A stretch of DNA of 64,000 nucleotides, taken from contig JBBPTG010000131.1 of assembly GCA_038093975.1 (NCBI GenBank), forward strand, positions 1-64,000, given 5' to 3'. This document shows, piece after piece, positions 33,241-46,422 of the stretch; the stretch's first letter is position 1; each line of letters opens with the position of its first letter. The notes beneath the pieces are model-generated. The model saw nothing but the letters and a program-made list of their open reading frames with translations. It searched no databases and was not told the origin of the DNA. A program made the translations under genes and the position numbers. The DNA comes from Chalciporus piperatus. Taxonomy: Eukaryota > Basidiomycota > Agaricomycetes > Boletales > Boletaceae.

Positions 33241-33999
33241 GATTGGTGATGGGTGTGGTTAGTATTTGATGAATATGCTTTCAATGTGGAAAGACTGGTA
33301 TTTTATACATCGCTCGGACGCTGACATACATCATTCGGCACCTTGTGACGCAAGCGCAGACCACTCAGGGGTTGGAGTAACTGTGCTTACCTTTGTCGAC
33401 CAAGTTGCCCCGGCCAAGTCCGAAGCCGTGAACACGTACTCCCCCCAATGTGGTCAGATCCGAAGTTCGGAAAGTTATAACGGTGTGCCATATCGCGAGG
33501 CGGCCGTCCGAGAGTCAATCCCCTCTATCCCGCTTCACAGACTAGAAAAACGATAAAGTGAAGTATGAGCACCCGTGATGCAACTTGAAGCGCTGATTCA
33601 GACGTGTTGCGCATCATATTATCACATTTCCCCTCATTCATGCTGTACCGCCGGTGGTTCTGTTTTTAGCAGCTAGTGGAGTGCTAGTCCGGCCAACATA
33701 CGTAATCATACGGCAACTTGAACTGAGTCAAGGGGTTGAAACGTCGTACCTGGCCAAACAATACACATCGGAATCTTCAAGTTGTAACATGTGGTACACT
33801 AAACGGACAACCGACCGAGCGGCAGATAACTGAAACAAATGATGGGACAAATCCACGAGATAGGAGGTGAGACGGAAACCAAAAAAAAACGAGAGACATC
33901 CAACGACGAGATCCAGATCCAGACATGCAACACGCAAATCCTCCACACAAACAAAATGTTGACATAAATAATCGATTTCGCCTCCCTTGTCTCAGTCGC

Positions 34000-36130
34000 T
34001 CAGACATTGCCGTCGTTCGGAGTGAGCTTTCCGTTGGTCGACTGTAGCACGATAGTCTCGCTGGCAGAGTCGACCATCCGTTCGATTTCGATGGACTCGA
34101 CGGCACACTCGACCGTCCGTTCGATATTGATCTCGAGCTGTTCCGCAGCATTAGTCAGTTCACATCCGTACACCATTCGAGCCTTATCGATAAGCGAAAA
34201 CCCACCTTCGTCGTCAGGGGTGGCTCGTCTTGCGACTACGATCGAAGTCCGTCACCGTTTCAACGTGGCCAAAATCGATCACACTCACCGCCGAATACTT
34301 GCGCTGTCTAGTAAACCTAGGGAGCGCGAAATCCGCGGAGACGACGCGCTGTCGTTGGTTTTGGAGTTGTTTCCGCGTGTTCAACCTGAGGTATGTGTTG
34401 ATCGAAGCAAGTGGGAGAGAAAGACGATTGTCAACTTACGCCGCAAGTAGAGAGTTGGCGTATACTGTGAACTCGTTCGTCAACGACCAATAAAGAACTG
34501 AGACGTATTCACTTACGTTTGGAGATGAAGAAATGAAGGCCCATGAACACAAGGTTAGTAGGCATCACGAGCCACTATGCTAAATGTTAGAACAAAACAG
34601 GTAAACCTTTGATGGTCACTTACACAAACCATGGATGCGACCGTCGCAGCGCTAGAGGAATGTTTGTTTTACCAGGAAAACCAAAAATGATCCCACTCAC
34701 CTCGTCAATAGGTTGGTCTCCAGGGTATATAATATCACAGTGTTGATGACGCGATCCAGGCTAGCACAAGGAGCATTGTCAACGGGTTCCGTCACATATT
34801 CCAACGTCCTTACCCCGAGGACGCATTCCTAGGACCTTGCAGATTTTGCAGCGAATACGTCAGGAAGCCCGCGATTAGAATGTCTATTACACATGATAGC
34901 GCGAGCCCGATGGTAAATAACCACTGATGACACCAACACGGTGAGCCAGAAATTTACAGAGAGCAGCAATAAACTCACGCGGAAAGATGCCTTGAAGGCT
35001 GTGAAGGTCTTCATGTGTAGCCTAGCATGCTACGTCAGCACCGATCTTTTACGGTCACAAGATGTCTTACATTTCTGCAGTGGTTGCTGATCGGACAATC
35101 GCACGAAAAGATCAGCACACGTCTAGCTCATGAACGGTCTTGCCCACCTGTCGATGAACCTGCCAAGGATAATATTAGATGTGGGTCAATTCCGAGCTGG
35201 GTAAGACACTCACAAACACGCAACACAGCCAATGTCATCTTTAAGAAGATCGATTGGCGTTCAATTTCAGTTTAGTCAGAGTGCTTACGAGGATTGCAGT
35301 AATACGCCAATCGTGACGGCTCACTAAGCAAAAGGTGAGCTCTACATGATCCCAAAGCCGATAGGTCACACTTACATCGATGTATGCGGTCTGCGAAAAA
35401 ACTGCATAGCTGGATCAGTCAAGGAACGGAGCACATCGTTGAGAATTCGATACCAATGTACGATAAACGTAAGAAATCCCTGAGATGTCCTTGTTAGATC
35501 TTTCCTGCGATCACGATGGGTTGGCGGCGCTCACCGTAATCAAAACAGTGAGCTGTGGAGAATACCATCAGAGCGGCGGATACAGGCAAGCTAACAAACT
35601 CACTGGGATTGTTCTAAAAACGCTCAGTCGATCAATGACGGGAAGGAAACGCAGCAAGAGGTAACGAACGTTGCTATTACATCCATCTGCTCATAATTTC
35701 CAAACCACGTGATAACGTACGTCCATATCGATACGTAGACCAAGAGGCTATGTGCCAGGTCAAGCAACCTAGGGGAGGGAAAGAGGTTTGGATGGATCGC
35801 AAAAAGAGGGGTGGGGCAGCGTACCATACTGCACCAACCTGTTTGGCCGGCGGGATCAGCATTGGCGTGGCGTTTCAGGATGACTTGATTGACTCACGAT
35901 GAGTTTTGTTCTGAGGTGATCCGCAGGGAAGAGTTTGATGTAGAGCACACTCTGCACCGCGACGACGCCGGATAGACTGCGAGTGGGAGCGTAGGTGGGC
36001 GGGATGGCGTGGAAGCGAACTAGGTGTGAACGCCGGAGAAAAAGCAGAATCACAGAGACACTCACGATGCTGCTATGAGCCCACCTATAAGGATGGCCCC
36101 ATATGTTGGCGCCACATTGATGTGATTCAT
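34000..36130 (-). CDS. DUF6534-type seven-transmembrane protein, copy 1
   Basis: A minus-strand gene of more than fifteen small exons. It starts MNHINVAPTYGAILIGGLIA at 36130, then GVVAVQSVLYIKLFPADHL, LLDLAHSLLVYVSIWTYVIT, LTVLITGFLTFIVHW, FFADRIHRLSRHDWRITAIL, and WLFTIGLALSCVIDILIAGF. Next come LDRVINTVILYTLETNLLT, a conserved late helix, and LVFMGLHFFISK, NSLLAALNTRKQL. The cytosolic tail ends STNGKLTPNDGNV. The order of seven hydrophobic helices is typical of the DUF6533/DUF6534 families expanded in Agaricomycetes. They resemble receptors in topology, but no ligand is known. Several exons are under 30 bases, so some borders are approximate. Confidence 0.82.
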
Positions 36131-37679
36131 CACGGTCGAGCTCCTTCCGGCGTATCAAGACCTACAGGGGAGAAAGACAGACGGAGAGAAAGAAAGGAAG
36201 GTGAACGAAAAGGAGCGAACGGACACCGGTGACCCTTGGGTAACGCGCTTCCTGTACCAAGCTATGCATTCTGCCTATTTAAAGTGGAATGCAATTCTCG
36301 GAGACAAACCGACGAATGAGGAAACGGGGGCAGTGGACCTTCGCCGGGTTGGAATTTACTCGCGGTGCAGATTGGATCATTCTACGTTCCGGAGCCCCGC
36401 GTGTATGCCGGCCCCGTACTATACTTACAGTCATACAGTTGCTCCCAGGATGTCTGAAACGGGTACTGAGGTGGATGCATGTCATTGCATGATACCAGGG
36501 TTTTGGCACACGCTCTGCCATGGCAGTGAATGTGACCAAACTCCAAGACGTCGTTTGGAGGATTGACATGTGGACAAGCAACTGGCGCATCAAAGCCTGA
36601 CTCGATTTGGACTCGATCAAGCACAACCGCCCGACTATCTCGGCGGTTAGATGTGATGATGGGAGTATAATGAAAAACTCGGACCCTTCTAAGTATAAGG
36701 CTACATATCATAAGAGCCCAGAAGTCCACGTCAATCCACTGACTCCACCTCCCTCTCACCGACATCGGCGGCCCGACACACGACGAGAGTACTACTACTG
36801 TATTTGGTAGGCAGGTTTCTCCAAGATTGACTGTCGTGCGAGCAACTTGAATTGGCGAGAGTCTGGGCTTGGCAGTGGGTTCCATCTCCTCCCCGTTGAT
36901 CTCGGCCTGTGGACCAGCCAGCGCTGAAGACGAAGACGCAGCCAGACGCCAAACCAAAAACTGTTGAGTCGGGAGAGCTCGAGTACGAGTACGCTGTTGC
37001 CAGTGCCTTGTGCCACTGTCACACCGGCATAACTTATTACCGACTGGAGTTGAGTTGACAGCGCTTAGGTGAAGATTGGGCACAGGTGGGGGCGCCACAT
37101 ACCTGTCATCCAAGGGTAACGACAGCCATGAGCACTCTTCGGTATTGTACATAGTAATCACTCAGGCTTGAAGAAGAACGGCATTAGGACTAGTACTGAG
37201 CACAAGGGTTTACTTACCGACTGATTGAGGGGAACAGAGAAGTCGTCCTTACCTTCTAACTTAGTTGGATCTTACCTCGATCGTGGTCACGTCGTGCCGC
37301 AAGCGCTCACGTGTACGATGCCATGGCCTAGTCACCGATGTATGTAGCTGCAGATCAGCAACTTTAAGTACCCAAGAACAGTACAAAAAATCCCACCTCG
37401 CACCCTACACTAAACACAAACACCATACCAAAAGAATACACATCGAAATTCCGCGATATATGGTACAAAAAATATTCTTCGGAGAACTTAATTTTTGGCA
37501 GATCCAGTATTCTAACCATACGAGACGGAGAATACATCAGTGAGGCTTGGCCTGAGGGAGACGTAGCACGAGAGACGAGAGATGAGAGAGAGCCCCAAAC
37601 GGACAAGATCAATAAACATACAAACAAAGACTCACCACGGAGAAGAAAACAGCGAAGTCGCCCCCAACTCTAACGCTGC
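36131..37679. other. Intergenic region between DUF6534 copies; one unexplained long ORF
   Basis: No family is recognised. A 259-codon minus-strand frame runs from 37161 to 36382 (starting MITMYNTEECSWLSLPLDD). It is rich in cysteine, arginine and proline and has no visible domain. It is longer than expected by chance but has no supporting family resemblance. Confidence 0.35.
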
Positions 37680-39791
37680 TCATGCAGTGGCCCTTGCACT
37701 GAAAGGCGGTGGAATTGATGACACCTGATCTTCTTCACTAGCACACTCGGAGGAATATTGAACGGTCTGCTCGACATAGATCTGTTCCCCCAGTTCAGTC
37801 AGACCACGCCCTCCAACAACAACTCATCAATGAGGCCAGATTTACCTTGGTCGTTAAAGGCGGCACTGTTGACGTCTACAATTCACATCCGAATCGATTA
37901 CTGTTGGAACATACCAAAGCTGGATCCCACTCACCGCGTACCGTGCGGTCGACAGGGAGACCTCTGTGCCGCGACGTCGTTGGCAACCGAGGTGTTTCCG
38001 CGTGTTTAATCTGGGATCTGTTGAGTGACCGAGTGAGAAAGAAAGATGATTTGCAACGTACGTCGCGAGTAGGGAGTTGGCGTATACTGCGGTGGGTTCG
38101 TCAGCGAACTAACGACTAACTCAGGAACTTCCTCACTCACGCTTGCAGATGAAGAAATGAAAGCCCATGAAAACGAGGTTATTAGGCATTGCAAGCCACT
38201 GGGCCATCCATCAGCAACTACCAGGGGTAACCTTCGATTACCACTTACACAAATCATGCACACGACCGTCCAAGCGCTATAGGGATGTTTAAACTATGAA
38301 ACAGGAATGCTGGAGGCAACTTACACCGTCAATGAATTGGTCTCAATAGTATAGAGAATGACCGAGACTAAAAGGCGATCCAAACTAACACAGGGAGGAA
38401 TCATCGTCGATGAGTTCTGTCAGTCATCGCAGCATCCTCACCTCGAAGACTTTCTCCGACCCCTGTGGAGCGAATAGACCAAGGAGCTAGCGATGATAAT
38501 ATCTTCGGCACATGATAACCCGAGACCGAGGGTGAATAGCCACTATGCACGAAGGACACTGGTAAGCCTGGGTTCCACAAAAAAACCGTACACCTAGCTT
38601 ACGCGGAAAGATGCCATGAAGGCCTGAAAAGTCCGCATATGTATCCTGTCATGCTAGGTCAGCGCTAAAGTTTGAAGTCGGAAAATGCCTTACATTTCCG
38701 CGGTGGACACTAACGATCCCATCGGACAAAAGGCTCAGCACACGGCGGAGGGTTCCTGATTCGGTCGTGCATACCTGTGGCTGAAGCTGCCCAAGATCAT
38801 TTCAGAATATCAGTCTCGACTTGTCAAATGGTGACGGAAGACTGACAAATACGACAGATAGCCAATATTAGCTTTAAATGAATCGACAGCATTTCAATTT
38901 TATGTAAATGTAAATTCGGTCGGTTGCTCACAATGATTGAAGTGAGACGCCAATCGTCGTCGCTCACTAAGAGAACGGATGAGTTCTGCTAATTCCAAAC
39001 TCGACAGGCTCGCACTTACGTCGATGTATACGGTATGCAAAGAAACTGTAGAGGATCAGTCCAGGAACGGAGGAGGGTGCTAAGAGCTCAATACCAATGT
39101 ACAATAAATGTAAGAGTGCCCTACGGCACACACCCGGTCAGGCTTCTTCCGATGACCACGATAAATAGCCACACTCACCGTGAGCAATACAGTGAGCTGT
39201 GTGGCGTATGATCAAAGCGGTTCATACAGCTGGGCAGTGAAACTCACTGCCAAATAACTGAAAGTGGCCAGCCGATCAATGACGGAAGGGAAACGCAGAT
39301 ATAGGGTACGCACTATGATATCACGTCCATTTCATCGTAATCTCCAAACCCGCTGATAACATACCTCCATATTGATGCGCAGACCATTACACTATGCGAC
39401 TGGTCGAGGAACCTGATGAAGAGAAGAGAATTCGATGAGCAGAAATGAGATGGCGCGAGGTTCCACACCATACTACGCCAACCTATTTGACCGACGGGGT
39501 CAGCATTGACGTGTCGGTTGGGGGTGAGGCTGTCAAGAATGGCTTCGATCACTCACAATGACTTTTACTCTGAGCTCGTCAAGGGGGAAGAGTTTCATGT
39601 ACAGGAAGCACTGCAACGTGAGGATGCCGGAGAGGCTGCGAGTTGGGGCATAATTCGGCAGGATGGTAGGGAAGCGGGGTAGGAGTGAACATGAAAAGGA
39701 AGAAACAGGAAGGCTGAGACACCTACGATGCTGCAATGAACCCGCCGACGAGGAGGGCCCCATATGTCTGTGCCAACCTCGAGTAATCCAT
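37680..39791 (-). CDS. DUF6534-type seven-transmembrane protein, copy 2
   Basis: Tandem paralogue of the gene at 34000-36130, same strand and similar exon layout. It starts MDYSRLAQTYGALLVGGFIA at 39791, with the next exon SLSGILTLQCFLYMKLFPLDE. Further exons align with copy 1 along the whole length, including the conserved segments before WLFTIGL, LDRVINTVIL and LVFMGLHFFIS in that copy. The C-terminal exon reads IYVEQTVQYSSECASEEDQ and ends FSARATA. DNA similarity is obvious in exons and even in some intron edges, so the duplication is fairly recent, but several exons have diverged. Function as for copy 1 is unknown. Confidence 0.78.
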
Positions 39792-41458
39792 CGTGGTCTC
39801 TTTTCGACTCCCTCCGTACCAACTCAGTCCCAGAACCCGTGGGGAGAAATAAAGCAGGAGGACTCGGAGAGGGATGAATCAGTGAGGAAGAGGGACAGAC
39901 AGTACCTTGTATACTTAGTACGTATGTCGTCTGAAACATATTTTAATAAACTTAATTACATTAAACTTTAGCTTTTAGCGGCGGATGAAGGGGAATTGAT
40001 GCCCAACCTCAACCCAGCCGCATCTGTATGTAATACCGGGGGTTGCGGTCATTTTTCGTTGGGGTAACAAAGTGGATGCTTTACATATACAGCTCATCAA
40101 GCTGAGTTGCCAGTTTGTTGCCAGTCGTCGACTCTCAACTGGCTCTCGGTATAAGGATTAGATCGAAGAAACCCTTTGAAGGAGGTCAGGGTGGCATTGA
40201 ATGAGTCAACGACAATGATGCCGCCAGGAACCTGAGACTCGCACGACGCCAGATTCATGCGGTCAACAGACCTGGTTTATCCAATCGCAATATTCAGTGG
40301 CGTCGACCCTCATATCAACCATACTTATCGACTGTCATATGAGATACGCCGTGGGAGGCTAGCGTTGACCTACATACTCAACTATAGGAGACGATCTGGC
40401 CAGATTTCTACTCAACGATTGAGGAACCGTGTTCAAACCGTGTTGCTACTGGTCATCTCTGTCGTACCTTTGCGGTTTTTTTTCTTGGTTTAGCCCAGAA
40501 TCAAGATAGCATAGCACCTCCCTTGACAGCGCTTATGTGGAGAGCAGTGGGTCCAGCTCTGTCCAGCTACCCTCATATGTAGATCTGATTCTTGTAAGTT
40601 GCAACGTCCACACACTTACTATATCGCTGCAAAACACGGAACGCGATACGTGACAGCGCGCACTTTAACAGTATACTTACCGTCTCTGGGGAAGGCGTTG
40701 CGCAGACTGATGTAGGCGAGGTAACGGTCAAGGGTAATGATGTCCGTAGAGCTGGTTCACAGTAATCTGGTAGTCGCGATCGGTGGTAGTTCTCGCAAAC
40801 TGAGGTGAACGGTCACCTTGGCACTGTTCTTGCCCTGAGGACTATGTGGCTGAAACAGCATCATCAAAGCGAGTGACAGTTCCTTCACGATTTGTAGAAA
40901 CCCGATCGTCCTGTAAATCTTACTGCGAATGACAGCAGATGACACGAACTGGGGGCGACTGCTAGTACGATCGAGTCAAGTTCGAGTCCCCCTCCACAGA
41001 CTCGAAATTTAAAGAATGTCGCTGAAAATGGTATTGATCAAAGCCTGGCAGTCGTTGACAGATGGACAAAATCCTTATTTTCTGATGGAATCAGTTATCC
41101 AGTGGTTGAAACCATGAGCCAACATGTATTCCACTCACATACGATGGGTGGCTAGTGATTTGAAAAGTTGTTCCTGATCTCGCTGTCATCAGATGATCCA
41201 TGTGTCTTTACCAATTACAATGAACCAAGAATGAGGGCGAACAAGACATGAGACCACCAGCATTAGTCCTCGATAGCGATGGCGTGGGACTCAGAGTCAT
41301 TCTACGGAGTGACGTGACACGATTCACGCGTCAGTCACACGGTCACACCGAGCTTCCTCTTTGACCACGAACTAACTTTAAGAGACATGGCAGTTAGTTT
41401 TCCAATCTGTCCTCGTCGACAACAGCCCTGACAACTAGCACAGGACACATCTCTACAC
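39792..41458. other. 1.7 kb without a recognisable gene
   Basis: Only short frames are present. The right end must contain the ISWI promoter. A minus-strand stretch near 40690-40750 reads IITLDRYLAYISLRNAF, weakly reminiscent of DUF6533 proteins, but no complete gene can be built. Confidence 0.45.
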
Positions 41459-44400
41459 ATGGACGAAGACGTGCTGAGCGACATTGTTCCAAGCAACATC
41501 GTGTCTAGACAGGCAAGTAATCACATTCAACCAGCGCGAACTCGCCATATTAACCCGAGGGTGTCGCCGGGTCGAACAGGAAAGCGAGGGTGTGGATGAT
41601 GGTGAGAGCGAGTACATTGATGGGGGCGCGAGCGTGGAAGAAGACGAGCTTGAGGATGAGCACGCTGACGAGGTGGGTGCGCTTGCTCATATAGGGTCAT
41701 GAACCGCCTCAGGTTGATGTTTCGTCTATTTAGGAACCCGTCGCAAGTGGTTCGTCACCTTCAAAGTTGGCAAAAATGAAAGAGTCTTCAGACAGGCAGC
41801 AGAAGAAGCAGAAACGAAAGGCAGACGAGAGTCATCTCCATGCGAAACGACAGGAGATGGACAAGGCAAAAGTACGACCACCGCTGATTTTGGGCAAATC
41901 ATCTGCTGACCATCGTGTAGATTGCTGATGCAGTCAAGCGCTACTCCTATTTGCTTGGTCAGACCGACCTCTTCAAGTATTTCGTCGATATCAAGGTGAG
42001 CCATGCGCATACAGCCTGGTAACATCTCATCATCCTTCTGAAACAGAAAGCGCGCGATCCTCAGTATGCAACTCTCCTGGATGCACAGCCAAAACAGAAA
42101 GGGAGAGGTCGCAAGAAGCCCATGTAGGTAACACGTTCCCGCCACTCGTCACATACTCACTATCATCTAGAGACCAAAGCGCTCGCCACAGGAAATCTGA
42201 GAAGGAGGAGGATGAGGAAATGCTGAAGGACGGCGAGCTCGCCGCCGAAGGGGATGACCAGCCATATGTTTTCGAGGAATCACCAAGCTGTGGGTCCGTC
42301 ACGACTGCCATCCGCCTTTTTCTAACTATCATCTCATAGATATCAATGGTACTATGCGAGCATACCAATTACAGGGGTTAAACTGGATGGTCTCGTTACA
42401 TCACAACGGACTCAATGGCATTCTCGCCGATGAAATGGTGCGTGCGTCTTACTAACGATAATAGTACAGTCACCAACACCGTCTTAGGGTCTCGGTAAAA
42501 CACTCCAAACAATTTCTTTCCTCTCTTATCTTAGACACTACCGTGACACCGCGGGCCCTCATCTGATCGTTGTGCCCAAATCAACTCTCCAGAATTGGGC
42601 TCGAGAGTTCGAACGGTGGACGCCGGATGTCAACGTGGTGGTTCTCACTGGGACCAAAGACGAACGCGCCGAAATCATCGCTAATCGGCTCATCCCGCAA
42701 GATTTCGATGTCTGCGTTACATCGTACGAGATCTGTCTCATAGAAAAGTCGGCGATCAAGAAATTCTCATTCGAATACATCGTCATCGACGAAGCCCACC
42801 GTATCAAGAACGTAGATTCCATCCTGGCCCAGATTGTTCGCGCCTTCATCTCTCGTGGTCGTCTCCTAATTACGGGAACCCCATTGCAAAATAATTTGAA
42901 GGAGTTGTTTGCCCTTCTTAATTTCATTTGTCCGGAAATCTTCTCCGACTATGCGGATCTCGACGCATTCCTTCACAAGGACGACGCTGGCGCCGAGGGG
43001 GAAGAAGATAAGAGCAAGAAAGTCGTGGAGGCTCTACACAAGATATTGCGACCTTTCCTTCTGCGTCGTGTCAAGGCTGATGTGGAGAAGAACCTCCTTC
43101 CAAGTACGTCCACTTTTGTTTGTCCTTCTTCCACGTGACTAATTGTGCCTTAGAGAAGGAAATCAACATTTATGTTGGTCTTACCGACATGCAACGGAAA
43201 TGGTATCGGTCTGTGCTGGAGAAGGATATTGATGCGGTCAATGGTTCGTATTACAAAACTAGCTGTTTTGCCAGTATTAACTTGGACAACCTCTCAAAAG
43301 GACTGACCGGCAAAAAGGAAGGAAAGACCCGATTGATGAACATGGTGATGCAGGTATGCTCTGATGGTAAATGTCATAGACCCATCTCACTTGGGCTCAG
43401 CTCCGCAAAGTGACATGTCATCCCTACTTGTTCGATGGCGCAGTAAGTCCCTCCTTATCCTTACAGTTTACGAACATGCGTGAACTCTTTTGCGCGATCA
43501 GGAACCAGGCCCTCCGTACACTACAGACGAGCATATCATTGAGAACTCGGGTAAGATGCTCATCTTGGACAAGCTGCTCAAGTCCATGAAGGTCAAGGGA
43601 TCCAGAGTGTTGATCTTCAGTCAAATGAGTCGTGTCCTGGACATTCTGGAGGACTATTGCCTCTTCCGTGGATTCAGTGCGTCTCCAAGTCTTGCAATCT
43701 ACACAAGCTTTTTGACACGACTCGTCGTTGCAGAATATTGTCGTATCGACGGTAGCACGGCGCACGATGATCGCATCGTTGCTATCGACGAGTACAACAA
43801 ACCGGATAGCGAGAAGTTCATCTTCTTGCTCACTACTCGCGCGGGAGGTCTCGGTATCAACTTGACCTCTGCAGACATTGTCATTCTCTACGACAGCGAC
43901 TGGTGAGTCTTCATGATCTGCCAACGGTTGGACTGCATATACTGACTATCGCTCCCAGGAATCCTCAAGCAGACTTGCAAGCTATGGATCGTGCACACCG
44001 TATCGGGCAGACTAAGCAAGTGTATGTTTTCCGCTTCATCACGGAGGGTAGCGTCGAGGAGCGCATGCTTGAGCGCGCTGCACAAAAGCTCCGTCTGGAC
44101 CAGCTGGTCATTCAGCAGGGCAGACAACAACAATCGAAAGGCAAGTACTTTCATTTCAGTCTGGATGATGTCCAACCTGACGCGTTTTTCAGCGGCGAAC
44201 AAAGAGGAGCTTCTTGAGATGATCACACATGGCGCTGAGAAGATCATCAACTCTTCTGACGAGTAAGTAGAGCTTGAATCTGATGATCACGACGCTCACA
44301 CCGCCTCCCTCCACCTCTAGCATGCTCATCAATGAGGACATTGAAGAAATCATCCAACGCGGAGAACAACGCACTGCCGAAATCAATAGTAAATATGAAG

Positions 44401-45839
44401 GTTTCAACCTTGAAGACCTCAGCAACTTTAAGACCGACAGTTCACTCCAACAATGGGAGGGCGAGGACTTCCGAACGGGTGGACGCAAGTCGCTGAATCT
44501 CAACATGCTCTCGTTGTCGAAGCGAGAAAGAAAGATGAATTATTCGGTGGATAGTTATTTCAAGGATACGTTGCGTGCGGGGCCGTCTAAGACGGAGAAG
44601 GCGCCAAAGTTGCCTAGGGCACCAAAGCAGATTCAGATGTGAGTTTCAGTCAGGCTTATCGGACTGGAGTGGAGGCTGATGGGATGGTTTCGGTTCGATA
44701 GACAGGACTTCCAGTTCTTTGATCCTGCGCTTGCACAGCTTCAGGAGAGAGAGTTGGCCGTGTTCAAGGTATGCGGTTGATTTAAGTCCCGTCATTGTCC
44801 TGAACTAAGTTGTATGATTTAGCGATTGAACGGGATACCAGCAACTGCGAGGGAACCTCAAGGGGCTGACGACACTCAGGAAAAACTCGAGGCAGAGCGG
44901 GACGCAGCTCAGGAGTTTATCGACGCGGGTAAGATCTTGCCCCATTCTTGATCCACGCATCCGTTGACACGTGTTTACAACACAGCGGAGCCTCTCACGG
45001 AGGAAGAACTAGCGTTAAAGGAGCGGTACACTGAGGCTGGCTTCCATGACTGGAGTCGGAGAGATTTCCAACAGTTCGTGCGCGCGCTTGAGAGCTATGG
45101 GTGGTACGTCGGTCCTTTTCATCTGGATTTGCAAATGTTAATTATGTTGTTAGGACGGACGACTTTGATCTCCTCGCGTCCGAGATCCAAGACAAGGACG
45201 CCAAGGAAGTAAAACGCTACTACACCTACTTCAAGAAACACTGGAAAGAACTTTCCGAACATCCCCGAATCGCTGCTCGCATCGCCGAAGGCGAAGCCAA
45301 ACGCAACAAACGTTCCAACCTCGAACTCCTCCTTGCAAAGAAAATCTCGTCCGTCAAACACCCGATGCAAGAACTCGAGCTCAACTATCCTACGACAAAA
45401 GGCAAGGTGTATTCCGAGGAGGAAGACCGTTACTTGCTTTGTCGACTAAATTATTACGGGATGCGAGCGGAGGACGTGTATGAGAGGATCAAGAGGGATA
45501 TTTTAGAGTTCCCGGTGTTTAGGTTTGATTGGTTCGTCAAGAGTCGGTCGACGCAGGAGTTGCAGAGGAGGTGTAACACGCTCTTGGGGATGATTGAGAA
45601 GGAGGCGGAGGCTCAGGCGCAGCAGGAGGGCAAGTCGAAGGGGAGGGGAAAGGTGAGGCATCTCTTCTTTTCCTTCCTTGTTGGTGACGTGCTCATCGCT
45701 GCGTTTTGCGTTTGCGTTTGATCGTTAGAAACGAGGGATCGAGGAAGTGCAAAAGGAAGATGAGCTCAAGGAGTCGAGATCGCCGACGCCCGTGTCTGCG
45801 CCTGCACCCAAGAAGTCGCACAAGAAGAAGAAAACGTAG
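41459..45839 (+). CDS. ISW2: ISWI-family chromatin remodelling ATPase
   Basis: About fourteen exons. An acidic N-terminus ([13 protein letters not shown]) and basic linker lead to the SNF2 ATPase: [18 protein letters not shown], Walker A DEMGLGKT split by an intron, DEAH box in [21 protein letters not shown], and the helicase C lobe with [28 protein letters not shown] and [10 protein letters not shown]. The C-terminus has the HAND region ([19 protein letters not shown]), SANT ([18 protein letters not shown]) and SLIDE ([17 protein letters not shown]) domains, ending [13 protein letters not shown] slides and spaces nucleosomes. The first intron appears to use a GC donor (AG|GCAAGT). Whether this is the ISW1 or ISW2 counterpart cannot be decided by eye. 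Confidence 0.95.
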
Positions 45840-46422
45840 GTGCCTGGGGCGTTGGGCGTGGGTTAATAGACGCCGCTGGGTAGACGCGTAGACGTGGCTC
45901 GTTGTATCTTGCATTTTCGCATTTTCATATCATATCCCTTTCTAGTTGAACATGGCGACGGCCTGAGGTGTTTCACGTTGTCTTATCTGATGGTGCCCGA
46001 GGTATAAATTGTTGATGGAGCCCAACAATCCACGTGGGCTAACTTGGCACAGTTCCGTCCCACGGTGCGTATGCCTCCTTGTAGGGGTGATCGTGCTGTG
46101 TGCCTCGTGGCCTCCATGATTCCCCTGTGATCAACCTGTTCGACTATTATGGAGGCTGCCCGGGCTACCATGACTGTTGATTGAGCACTATGTACTATAT
46201 GTTTCCCAACACCATGTTCTGTCCGATTCTCCTGTTACATGCCGACATACTATGTTGCCTTAGTCTCCCAATTCCAAAACCAGACTCAATAATCTACGTT
46301 CAGTCTAATGACTCGCGTCGAGTTCAAGGTCTTTGCCAACTTGAATAGCTGCTCCGTGCACTTTTCATCCAGCCTTTCAATCTTTGCAATCGTCGTCGAA
46401 GGAGTAATAACGTGACAAATCA

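Noticed and set aside
40945..40992. tRNA gene suggested by TTCGAGTCCCCCTCCA
   Set aside because: Only about 48 bases show tRNA-like features. No D-arm or anticodon arm can be folded, so it is at most a chance or truncated match.
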